Of a DNA stretch of 64,000 nucleotides, positions 1 through 10,927 are shown one piece after another. How positions within the stretch are numbered: the stretch's first letter is position 1; the number at the start of each line of letters is the position of its first letter. Both the position numbers and the translations under genes were made by a program. The notes under the pieces are model-generated. The model was not told the origin of the DNA and ran no database searches. It saw only the letters and a list, made by a program, of their open reading frames with translations. The stretch lies in NCBI GenBank assembly GCA_003254885.1, contig QANT01001574.1, positions 1-64,000 of the forward strand, written 5' to 3'. The stretch comes from Purshia tridentata (lineage: Eukaryota; Streptophyta; Magnoliopsida; Rosales; Rosaceae).

Positions 1-1029
1 CCCTCTTCTAATGCTTCTATGGATACTTCAGGGTGGAGAATTTCATATGAATCCATTCGAACTGGCCTGCAGCAGACACAGTTGCTTGGAAGAAGTCAAT
101 TTCTAACATCAAAAGAAGCTGTGGTTTTAGGACTGTCTGGAGCAACAGTATTGCTTGACGGAGGTCTGTTTTTCCTTGCTAGATCTCCAATTTTACAGTT
201 TCCTTTATGGATGTCCTTCTAATTTCTACTGGTGTATAACAACAGTGCTAATACTTTTCTAGAATTTTTTCAGCCCACACCAAAGAATCTGCTAAAGCAT
301 TGGTGGACACTATAAAGATGACATTTCCAGAGGCAAGATTGACTCTTGTGGTTGCGATGGCTAGTGACAAAGATCATCTAGGTTTTGCAAGAGAGTTTCT
401 TTCAGGTAATAGTCAGTACTTGTTGTAATGTTCAATGTTGAGGAGTCAGAAAGATGAGAACATATCCCTTCAAAATATAATTGGGAAAACATACACATTG
501 AGGAAGTGCATATCAAAACTGTTGGGAGGTATTTCTACTAGAAGGTTTCTCCCTTTCTTCATGCATTTGCTACTTAGAGAGGTTGTATAGACCTTACTTT
601 TGTACTGGGGCTCAATTCATTCTGGGTGGTTTCTAACAAGCAGTTCAATAGAAATCTGACAGAGACTTCTTTTCTACAGTTGGAAATTTAGATGGTGTCC
701 TTTGTACCGAAGCTATCATTGCTGGGGGGAAAGCTCGGACAACGGCAGCATCATTGTTAAGGAATTTTTGGATCCAAGCTTCCAAAGAATTGGGCATGGA
801 TGTAATCCACAATGAAATGTTAGAGTATCAAGACTTGTCTACAGATCAATTAGTTTGCTCAAGCATGTTGGGAAATAGACCCATATTGGCTGCTGAGGCT
901 TCATTTCAGGCTTCCATGAAGATTGCAAATCAGATTCTCAAAGGAAGAACTAGGGATGGATTAGGAATTACTGTAATCACTGGTTCTCTACATATTGTTT
1001 CATTGGTATTAGCTACTCTACATGGTTAA
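1..1029 (+). CDS. DHFS: Dihydrofolate synthetase (folylpolyglutamate synthase family), C-terminal part
   Basis: Last three coding exons of a gene that begins left of the window: 1-163, 274-405 and 680-1029, joined across GT-AG introns with matching phases; frame 1 is open from base 1. Rejoining exons 1 and 2 gives LLDGAHT, the Mur-ligase C-terminal Asp-Gly-Ala-His motif found in FolC/DHFS enzymes. The last exon ends in a [15 protein letters not shown] tail like the terminal GS-H motif of that family. Plant DHFS (Arabidopsis GLA1, At5g41480) adds the first glutamate to dihydropteroate in mitochondria to form dihydrofolate; plant FPGS isoforms are the main alternative. I favour DHFS from the motif spacing and ending, but the missing N-terminal half would settle it. 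The stop is TAA at 1027-1029, and a possible poly(A) signal AATAAA lies at 1269-1274. Confidence 0.8.
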
Positions 1030-2552
1030 TTTTTTTTGTTTTTTTGAAACCCTCTCTTTCCAGGCTCCCAGACAGGACTTAAATTGGATTACTCGTTTAA
1101 GAAACTATGTATTGTAACTTTTTTACCATCAACTAGAACAGTAAGATTTAAGTTGTGTCATTGAGTATGAGAACAGCAGGCAGCTACGAAGTCCTGTATG
1201 AATTTTTGTTACTGCCTTTAATCTTTCCCTTTTGAAATTCCTTGCAATTGCAAGGTACTTCTGTTTAAAATAAAAGAATAATGCTCAGCCCAATTTACTG
1301 TGAACTGAGTAGAAGGTGTTTCTGGTCCCAGCCCGTTTTAAACAGCAATCAGTTTTTAACCCTGTTTTAGGTAAACCATTTTTTATGGGCAGAGCCACTT
1401 TATCTATAGCTAAGTAGCTAAGCCACTATTATGATTTGCATTCCCCATCCTAATTTTACTTGATTATTCTACAATACTGGCCTGAAGAAATTTGATACTC
1501 GCTCGTACTTTGGTCTCTACACAGACACACACACAAAAGTTATGAACTTCACTCAATTTATGACCTCAGTAAAACCCTTATACCCACATCCTATCTTACT
1601 TTACATTCCATTAAAAAGCTTAAAGATGGTTCTACTCTGCAACTGGTGCGATTGTAAATGTTGTATTTTGAGTATGTTAATGGCATGCACATTAGTCATA
1701 GCATTATATGATTATATCTATAGGACCACATATTCTTCAAAGTTGATGTCATACTTTTAATAAATTTTTTTCTCATATAATTATTTCTTGAACCCCTTTT
1801 CCATGCACCGAATATCATTACTCTGCAGGAAATCTTTCATGAGACTGTACTCAATATTTGGCTTATTTGCTTTATTTTGGTCTTTAATAGAATGTGGGTA
1901 CCCCTCTCACTCTGTCTGTGCAAACTTTTCAGCAATTAGTTAATGTACTTGCAGTAGTCCATGTTTAAGATGGATACAAAGAGAAGTGCACACTCACTCA
2001 GATTTTATTTTTGAAAGAGGGGGCTCAAGGCCCAAAGAAAAGAAAAACTCACACTCTTAGATATCAAAGAATTTCAACCATGGTAAAAATTTTGATTGAT
2101 CCCTATCCTCAAATACTCAAATGGCATTGTTTAAATCCAAAGAACAGTACTGGCCAAAAAGAAAAATACATAGAACAGAAAAAAGGGAAAGTAATTAATG
2201 TTCTGGTTGAAAATTTGTAATAAAATGTTATATTAATTAAGAAGGACACTGATGCTGTTTGAGACATTCTCGTGGAACAATTTGGAATTTTGGACCTAAG
2301 CGTTTAAATCAGCAACAACCTATATATATGCATGTTCATATCTCAGTGCATGGTCGCCATCAGCAAAATAGAAAGCTCATTCAAATTTTTGTTTCGTACA
2401 GACAAGAGAGGCTAGATAACAAATAAATATACACAATGGCATTGAAGGCTCTTTTGTTGGTGCATTTGTTCCACATGGACCTTTAGACTATCTCTGTCCC
2501 CCACATGTAAGAAACATATTATGCAATACACATATGTACATTCGTTATATAC
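1030..2552. other. Spacer after DHFS (3' UTR and AT-rich intergenic DNA)
   Basis: The first 250 bases or so are probably DHFS 3' UTR. The remainder is AT-rich with no open frame resembling a protein; the short open frames near 1542 and 2011 have no family likeness. Confidence 0.5.
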
Positions 2553-2863
2553 TTAGGCCTCGTTTGGTGTCTAGGATTAGATTGGAAAGGATAAATGACA
2601 AATTCATGTATATTTAAGGAAAAAAAATAGAGTGTTTTCTAACTTAAAAGAAAAATATGGAAAGAAAATGGTTTAGCCACAAGAAAAATATTATCCTTAC
2701 TAATCCCCACCATTTTGAGGGGATTAAAAAGGATAAGTTTTCTTCATAACTTATCTATCTTATTCCCATCTTTTTTTTTCAAGTTAGCAATTTTTTCTTT
2801 AAATACACATGAATTTGCCATTTATCCTTTCCAATCCAATCCTAACAATCAAACGAAGCCTTA
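2553..2863. mobile_element. Tourist/PIF-Harbinger-type MITE with TTA target duplication
   Basis: Element 2556-2860 (305 bp) flanked by TTA at 2553-2555 and 2861-2863. The left end begins GGCCTCGTTTGG and the reverse complement of the right end begins GGCTTCGTTTGA; similarity continues for about 60 bp on each side, including a shared GGATTGGAAAGGATAAATG-like block. The 3-bp TTA duplication and GGCCT..GTTTGG ends are typical of PIF/Harbinger MITEs. It has no coding capacity; small open frames crossing it are by-products. Confidence 0.85.
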
Positions 2864-5800
2864 GATATCATATAATAAGATTGACTATACGAGAATCCTA
2901 TGATATCGATCATCACAAACTCAACTTTTATTTGTCCAAAATAAAAAAAACTCAACTTTTATCAGTAATAAGGAAAAGATATATATATATATATATAAAA
3001 TACGCATTTTGCCGGAGGCATTTCATCAAACTATTTTTATTCTACCATTTTAACAATAACTTCAATAGAACTAAAGGGTAATTAATAATCCAATTAAGTT
3101 TAAATTGATGCATGTTGCCATACTAATTGACATGGGGTGAGATGGTAATTAAAAAGATAGAGTAGATCTCAGATTCGGTTGCTCTAGCTAGAGGTACGTA
3201 AAAATGAAAAAGAATATATGTTCCTCCACAGCTAGCTACCTATTGCATGATGCTGATGCATGTTGGTCGGAAAATTAGTGACTGCGTTGGGTCCTAGGCC
3301 TACCCTAGTGCGAATTAGTGTTATTGGTAGTTGCATCGCAGCTTCGTTATAAATCAGTTTGTCCCAAGTCATTAATATTTTCCATCCCAAATCATTAATT
3401 CTTTTATGTTATTTATTTCACATATATATAGACTAAAAAAATTAAAAACTCTTTAAATATATATAAGTGTATATGCTTGAAAAAGCTTAAATTATTAGAA
3501 AATTAGAAAATAAGTCAATAATGTATATCAAATCAACATTATCTTTTACGAACTTGCACTCGAAAAGCAAAACATATACTCATAAAGAAACATATAGAAT
3601 TGGGGGATGAAGAATTCGAACCTAAAACTTTGTGCAAGTAATCCTCTAATTAATTTCATATTTAAAAATGATTGTGCCTCAAAAACTTAAACGTCAAACG
3701 AAGGACCAATAAAGTAAAGCACGGTAATAAATAAAGAGAGATATGATATGCTGAATTTACAGATTTTTAGAATCATATATAAACCCTGAATTTAATTTAA
3801 TTTAATTTAATTAATTGTGAGTTGAGTGGGAAGGAGGAGCTGCACCAAATTTAGTCCCCAACGGTAAATGGGCAGAGGGATGGGGACATGACAGCCAAAT
3901 ATGAGACAGAAATCCAATTTGAAATCTAGAAATGGGGTCCCACGTGCATGAACTCCAACATCCATCCGATGGTGACCAACTGTTCCAATGCAACAACTGC
4001 CGGACATCTCTGAGACTCTTACCGGCGTAGAAGACGACGGAGAAAAGGGGGGAAGTTTTCATGATCAAGATCGTACATGGAGAAAACGAAAGACATATAA
4101 AGACAGAAAAAAAACAATAATTAAAATAATTAATGAATTAATATTATGAGCTTGGTAGGAAGGTGGGAGTGAGGAGTAATGTTTGTCTCATAGATTTCGT
4201 GGGTGGTATTGAATGAGATTTCAGATTTGGAAGTGAATTAATGACTGAGAATCAAGTTTGAGGGATAGGGAGAGGACCCCATGTCCCCATGTATATTAAT
4301 TTCTAGCTTGCAACTTTGTTTTAAAATTTTGTCCCACATTCATTGATTCATTCTAGCTCTCATTGATTTCTAGAGAAGGCTATAATTAATAAAAGACATA
4401 AGCAGAAGCAGTAGTACTAGTAGTATGTCGATACCAATTAAATGTAGATGTTGAAGGAGTAGGCCTGTATGTAAAAATGTGTACAATTACAAAAGAAAGA
4501 AAGAAAGAAAGATGCTGCATAACTTATCTAGATCTGGGTAAAATCTATCATACGAAGCCAGGCTCTCTGTAAGCTACCAAACTAGCAAACAAATATGCTA
4601 CACTATTACGCCTATGTGTTACACGTACCTTTTACAGTGTATGCCCACCAACAAATATTTAAAAAGAAAAAGGTTATTAGTTATTTACTTAAATGCTAGA
4701 ACAAACATTTGGTAGAAATTGCAGCTATAGAGTTACTCTTATGTACCCAAATCTGTGAAAGCTCGTTCATTTAGATTTGTCCGAAATGCACGGTCATCCA
4801 TGCATATATGTAGCCATAGCTAGGCAGTAAGTACGTACTACTCTTATGTATAGACCATTAATTGGAGTAGTGGGTGAAGTCTTTAGAGCTTTATTAAATA
4901 ACTCTCTATATATATATATATATCTAGCAAATTCAGTCCGTTCAATACTCATATTACATATACAAGGATTAATTCATTTATTTTCACCCAAATAGGTTGA
5001 CTAACAAAATATTTTCGATAAATACTTGAAATGATTACCATTTAATGAAACAGATAAATAGTTTCCAATATAATTTATTTTTTGCAAAGATGATTCTTCA
5101 ATAGAGAAATAAAATGTAGACAATTCTAATCATCAAAATACTACATATGAAATGGGCCGGTTTATATATATATACACACAAAAATTCTATCAGTTAAAAA
5201 ACATATGCGTGTGAATCCTTTTATAATCTTTTATCATTGTTTATTTAATTTTGACAAAATACACATATATAAGGTTCATGTGGGATTTAAACTTATAAAT
5301 TATTATAATATAATTGATCAGAGAGAGAGAGGTAGAGGAGAGGTTGTTGAGGGTGGTAAATGTGAAAATTGATGGGTGATAACCTGGAATTGGACTCATA
5401 TGTAGAGTAGAAGTAAATGTGTTAAAAGCAAGCTAGCATTGTATATTTATATTATATATATAATTACATAATAAGGTACACACTATATCACACAGACAGA
5501 GACACCTCACTTAAATGAAACGCGCACATTCCCATGCATGCATATATGCTAAAACAATTGCAATTACTTCCCTTCCCCTTTGTCACTAATCGCCTCCCTC
5601 CCTGCCAGCCACCATGCAATATATACATATATTATATTTGCAGCAGCTTCAGAAATTCAAAAATGGCCTCACCCTCCATCCACGCGCGTGCGCGTACGCC
5701 TGCACTCACACACACACACAGAAATTGATCGATGTCCATCATCGTAGGCACGGAGATGCCGTGTCTGCGCATTGAAAGCAGCCTATACCAATTTCATAAT

Positions 5801-7251
5801 ACTGTATTAATAATTAATAATATGGAAGACAAGTTGCATACTTTTATAAGTGAATGAGTGATCGATCGAGTACCGTCGTCAATGTCATCACCTTCATCTT
5901 TAATCTCTTTGTATGCATATCCATGTCTGTTCCTCCCTTCATTCATTTCTCCTACTATTCATATACATATCCTTTCTTGCTCAAACACATCTATTTCTTC
6001 ACTTTCTCGCATTTAATATCTAACCATCATTTAGTGCACCCATCTAGTCATCCTTATGTTGCCAATGCACTAAATGTTGGGCATCAACTTTTCCCCCCTA
6101 AAAATCTACTTCATACTTTAATATATATAGTCATTCCTGTAAAAAAATTAAAAAACAAAAACAAATCATCTTTTACTTAATTAATCAATATATTAAAAAA
6201 AAATTTCAATGGGCAATCCACATTCTCACCTATATTAAACTGGTTCAGGATCATCTAGGCATTTTATTTAATTAATTAGCTAGGAGCGAGAGATCGAGCA
6301 TTAATTAATTCGCTGGCTAGTTAATGTACGTACATGTTGGTAGGTAATTTTGTTCAGACACTCTTACACAAGCATGCATGGTTTTAATTACTACTCATTT
6401 GAAAATTAATCTGAAGCTAGCTAGCATGCAATAGTGATGATCATCAGCTCCGACTAACAGTGCAGTAGTTGTACGGATCTACATATCGGTCTATCGTGAT
6501 TTCCAAAGGAACATCCATATATGTATATATATTCCTCCGTCTTTGTCTGCAATGCTTCTACCTAGCATATACATACATATAAGAATAATGTATGCATGAC
6601 ATATTGACATTCATGCTTGCTTCTTAATATCTCCGGTCCCTATAATTATAAAGAAGCCCTTGATTTCATATATCATTACCATTTAGAATTCTCCTCTGCC
6701 ATCCTCTGATCTGATCCAGAATCATATTTTTTCTTCATCCAGGGGGTCATTTCATTCATTATAAACAAAAAAGTGTAAGACTGATTAGTGAAGTCTTAAA
6801 AACTTATACAATGAATGACCGGAAATTCTATTTGTGCTTTTCTAACTATGTACATACCCACTGATCATGTATATATATATATATATATGTATGATGAGTT
6901 AAAATGTGTATGCATGACAAAACTAATACCACAAACTATAGCTAATAATGAAATCAAATGAATATATGTCCGAGTTAAAATTAACTTCATTTCTATTTAA
7001 TTTAAAAAAAAAACTGAGCAGTGTATTGCTATATGATTCAACGGTTTTGTATATAACTTTTTTGTTTCTTCTCAGCATGTGTGTGCGTGTATATATAGTG
7101 TTCGTACACACAGACTTGACGATGGTATATTAAATGATATTTACAGAGCCCTCTTTTGTCATCTTCCAATTGAGGCAAGTTAAATTGAAGAATCCACACT
7201 ACTATTTTTCCAATTGCTCGATACCCAAAGTCCACAACTGATCTATATATA

Positions 7252-7252
<1 letters not shown>
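2864..7252. other. Intergenic region upstream of SPCH
   Basis: About 4.4 kb, strongly AT-rich, with (TA)n runs near 4910 and 6870, GAAA repeats near 4493 and an ATTTA-type repeat near 3790. No recognisable gene. A GC-richer patch at about 3810-4080 carries a good minus-strand splice donor (see findings). The right portion should include the SPCH promoter. Confidence 0.5.

Positions 7253-7283
<31 letters not shown>
7253..7283. repeat. (CT)n microsatellite in the SPCH promoter/5' UTR
   Basis: An unbroken CT run directly after a TATATATATAT stretch (about 7243-7253), around 320 bp upstream of the SPCH start codon. CT-rich tracts are common in plant core promoters and 5' leaders. It is likely to vary in length between individuals. 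Confidence 0.9.
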
Positions 7284-7287
<4 letters not shown>

Positions 7288-7420
7288 TCTGTGCTCGCTG
7301 AGCGCCACTGGTGCCTCCCTGATTCCTGTACGAGATCCCAGACTATAATAATCCAACGGTGTAAAAGTAACCAAAAAATTGAATATATAGAAACCTCACA
7401 TTAAGCATCATCAAAAATAG

Positions 7421-7453
7421 ATGATGGTGATGGCTTACGTCCCTTTCACCTGA
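7421..7453 (+). promoter_or_regulatory. Candidate upstream ORF in the SPCH 5' leader
   Basis: ATG at 7421 opens a 10-codon frame (MMVMAYVPFT) ending in TGA at 7451-7453, about 150 bp before the SPCH ATG. It acts as a uORF only if transcription starts upstream of 7421, which the TATA-like run near 7243 would allow. Confidence 0.4.
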
Positions 7454-7606
7454 GCTTCAGACCCTCTCTTATTTACTCCTTTTCACATACACATTACACA
7501 CTTCCAGCTTCATCTTATTTCACAATCTCCCTCTCTTCTCTTCTCCTTCATCTTATTTCACAACTAATTACCTGCTCATCTTCCTCTTCCTTTTGTCCTT
7601 TTTGTC

Positions 7607-9682
7607 ATGGCCATGGATGATCATCATTGTTTTTCCGATTTTTTCGAAGAACACGACCCATATACTTACAGTGATACCAACAACTTGTCTGGTGGATCAG
7701 ATGATCTTTTTAGCATCTTAGAGAGTTTAGATGGAGTCATGGACATGGAATTTCATGAGCCGCCGCCAGTCAGTAGTAGTACAGTACCATTGGATCATGA
7801 AGCAGCATTTGTAATAAGCTCATCATCAAAACATCAATTAGGCGGCGAAGATCTAGAAACGGAGCTTGAAACTTCACCAAAAACCAAGAGACTGAAGCTT
7901 TCTGGGGCGACCACGACGGCGACCACGACTTGTTCGGAGGACGGGCAACAAAGGATGTCTCATATAACAGTGGAGCGGAACCGCAGAAAGCAAATGAACG
8001 AGCACTTGACCGTCTTGCGCTCTCTTATGCCTTGCTTCTATGTCAAAAGAGTCAGTTGTACTTGAATATATTTTTATAATTCAATATTAAAATACTTTGT
8101 GCGAGTGTTGTGTAAACTGTACCTTATTAAATATTGTTGGATTAATGTGCAGGGAGATCAAGCTTCAATAATTGGAGGGGTGGTTGATTACATCAATGAG
8201 TTGCAGCAAGTGCTTCAATCACTGGAGGCCAAAAAGCAAAGAAAAGTATACAGTGAAGTCTTAAGCCCTAGGGTGCAGCAAGCTGTTTCAAGTAGTACAA
8301 GTAGTCCAAGACTACCCTCCTCACCACTTGTACTAAGCCCTAGAAAACCCCCTTTGAGTCCTTTAAGTCCTAGGCCGCTTAGCTGCACCAGCTTACCTAT
8401 CAGCCCAAGAACCCCTCAGCCAACTCCTTCTGCTAGGCTGCAACAACCTCCACCTTATCTTTCTAGTCCAACCAATAACATCTTGGCTGCTACTACTTCT
8501 CTTGAACCTTCTCCTGCTTCTTCAACTACCACTTCCTCCATTGACAATGTCAATGACCTCTCCGCCAACTCCAAGTCCACCGTTGCCGATGTGGAGGTCA
8601 AGTTTTCTGGGCCAAATGTTCTTTTGAAAACGGTGTCGCCTCGGATACCCGGACAAGCTCTCAGAATCATCTCTGCTCTCCAAGACCTCCAGCTTGAAAT
8701 TCTCCACGTCAGCATCACCACCATGGATGATACCATGCGTAATTCCTTCACCATCAAGGTCAGTATATACATTAATTAATTATTTTATCCCTGCGCCTTA
8801 ATTTCACTTTCTTAATCAATTAGCTGGCCGGTTTTAATTTATATTACAATTTTTTCTTCCAAAATTTTATATTACTTAAATTAATTGTTGTCTGAGATTA
8901 AGGTGGGCCTTTATATAAGTGAACAATAATGCGGGATTCTTTTCCTTATACAAGTTCCATTTGTGAGTCTTCTTATTGTGAGCATTAATTCGATGTGGGA
9001 TATCCAGTTCAACCGAATATGGTAGAACAACCTCGATCCAGCCGAGGAATTAAGTACGTACGTACTAGTTTGAGTAGTTTCTTAATTTTCAAGTTTTCTC
9101 CCTAAAAAAAAAATAATTCAAGTTTTCTCTTACATTAACTGGTCATGAAGCAAGTAATTAACAATATATTGTGTCCTTAATAATTTAACGGGTATCGTCT
9201 TGATTCATGGTCTATTAATTAATACTTGCAGTAATTTCATGAGCAGTAGTAAAACAAAAAGATGATTTCAGTATATAAGTTCTGCACTGGTACTGGTACG
9301 TGTACTGAGTCTACTGACTATATATGACTATTGGGATTTTAATGCGTGTCTCCTTTAAACCACTATAATATATAAATTGCTGAAAACTAGGGTATCCTCC
9401 TGCAGGCATTGATTGTTTCTATCGATCGAATACAAATTAATATATTGAGGAACAGTTAAATTAAAGGGGGCTTTTGGGCCAATAAATTAAAGGGGGATTA
9501 ATTGCTAACTTTAATGTATATATTGGTGACTAATAAATTTAACTTTTGTTGAAGCTATCTCTCTAATGATTGGAATGTACGTGTGTGCTCTTTATTTCTT
9601 GAATTGCTAGATTGGAATTGAATGCAAACTTAGTGCTGAGGAACTCGCTCACCAAGTCCAGCAAACATTCTGCTATAGCTAA
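7607..9682 (+). CDS. SPCH: SPEECHLESS, bHLH transcription factor of the stomatal lineage
   Basis: Three exons, 7607-8050, 8153-8758 and 9611-9682, give 373 aa (Arabidopsis SPCH is 364). The basic region and helix 1 (residues 117-148, core [13 protein letters not shown]) are split from loop and helix 2 ([18 protein letters not shown]) by the first intron. A Ser-Pro/Thr-Pro-rich segment follows (about 183-275, with LSPRK, ISPRTPQ and SSPL); in Arabidopsis this MAPK target domain is phosphorylated to destabilise the protein. The C-terminal ACT-like/SMF domain starts near VEVKFSGPN and ends QQTFCYS in exon 3. SPCH, with ICE1/SCRM, starts asymmetric divisions in the leaf epidermis. MUTE and FAMA share the bHLH but lack this long SP-rich region, so the identity is firm. 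The last exon is only 24 codons and sits behind an 852-bp intron. Confidence 0.95.
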
Positions 9683-10046
9683 GTCCTTCCACTCATGAAG
9701 ATCGATATTTTCAGTCCCACCTGAGCCAGCTAGCCCTGACAGGCTAACAACTCCAACCTCACTCACTCTCTCTCTCAAGTTTAGTGGTGCTAATAAAAGA
9801 GAATGTGGCATATATATTTACCATGTTCTTAATTATATATTAATTAGCAAATGTAATTGTAGATCAGCTAGTCATCATAACTTGTTTAGTTTAGTCGTTT
9901 AGCTAGCTAGCTAGGGTAACCCTTTAATATTTGTAATTCATCAGCATTCTCAATTGGTCCAACTATTTCACATGTATCCATGCATGCATTTCAATTTCAC
10001 CCATTTTTGAATTTATATATGTCTAAAAGAAGCTATCAGCTGTAGC
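9683..10046. other. SPCH 3' UTR and flank
   Basis: About 360 bases ending at the hAT insertion, with a short CTCTCT run near 9763. No other feature seen. Confidence 0.5.
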
Positions 10047-10927
10047 TAGGGACGGATCCAAGATCCCCCACTTGGGGGGTCATGATTAGGCGGAGCCTAG
10101 AGCCGCGCAGCGGCGGCGAAATTTTTTAGAGACCGGGCACAGGTGAGGTTGCAGTAGTGGGGGATGGGCGGATGGTGAACTGGGTGTAATTGTGGATGGG
10201 TATGGGTTTTGGGAATTTTGGAGGGAATTTTGCGGATGGGTGGGGATTAGTAGGTAAGCAAGTAAGTGTAGGAACTTTAAAAAAAGATAAACAAGTTAGT
10301 TGAAACTTTAAGCAGTGCCAAGAGACCATAGGTGGGAGAGTAAGCAGTGCCATTTTTAAAAGAAATGTGAAGCTTCTAGTTCTTTTCATAGTGGAGAACG
10401 GAGGTGAAGTAAACTAACAAGCAAGATGAATAGGAATATTATGGATAAGATTACTAATAAGTGAAGCATAAGGTAATGATCACCAAGACTTAAAACACTG
10501 CTTAGTAACCGAATGGACGAAAGCAACTCATGGAGCAGTAGTTTGGCACGTGAACACTTGGATAATTTACTTTGACATTGAATCTTGATGTTGAAACCCA
10601 AACATCAGACGTACAATAGATGCTAGAGCAATTACGCCTCAATATGTCAAAAAAGTCCACTAAGAATCGTATGCAGTGAAGTTGAATAGACAATTGCCAT
10701 TATTCATGTACAAGGTAACAAATACAAAAAAGAAAAACCAACAGTCGTGTGTGGGCAGTGTGCCGCTCTTCTTAGTGAGGACTTTCATCGAACACCTGGG
10801 GGGTCGCCTTCTTCCACTTTTGGGGGTCACTGGTGTCGCTGTCCAGAAGTCGCCCCCTTCATGCTCTGCCGTCTGGGGGGTCGCCTGACCCCCCAAGCCA
10901 CTACATGCATCCGTCCCTGGCTGTAGC
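10039..10927. mobile_element. Non-autonomous hAT-type transposon with perfect 8-bp target duplication
   Basis: Element 10047-10919 (873 bp) lies between two copies of GCTGTAGC (10039-10046 and 10920-10927). The left end is TAGGGACGGATCCA and the reverse complement of the right end is CAGGGACGGATGCA. An 8-bp duplication with (T/C)AGGG termini is the hallmark of the hAT superfamily. Subterminal GGGGGGTC/GACCCCCC motifs occur at both ends. No transposase frame is present; the 87-aa open frame inside (10126-10389, minus) resembles nothing I know. Confidence 0.88.

Noticed and set aside
3230-3265. TGCATGATGCTGATGCATG resembling miR172
   Set aside because: Does not match the mature miR172 sequence and no precursor hairpin of suitable length was seen.
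8455-8772. Minus-strand open frames across SPCH exon 2
   Set aside because: They mirror a well-supported coding exon on the other strand.
10126-10389. 87-aa minus-strand open frame inside the hAT element
   Set aside because: Low-complexity composition and no transposase or other family motif; lies wholly inside a non-autonomous element.
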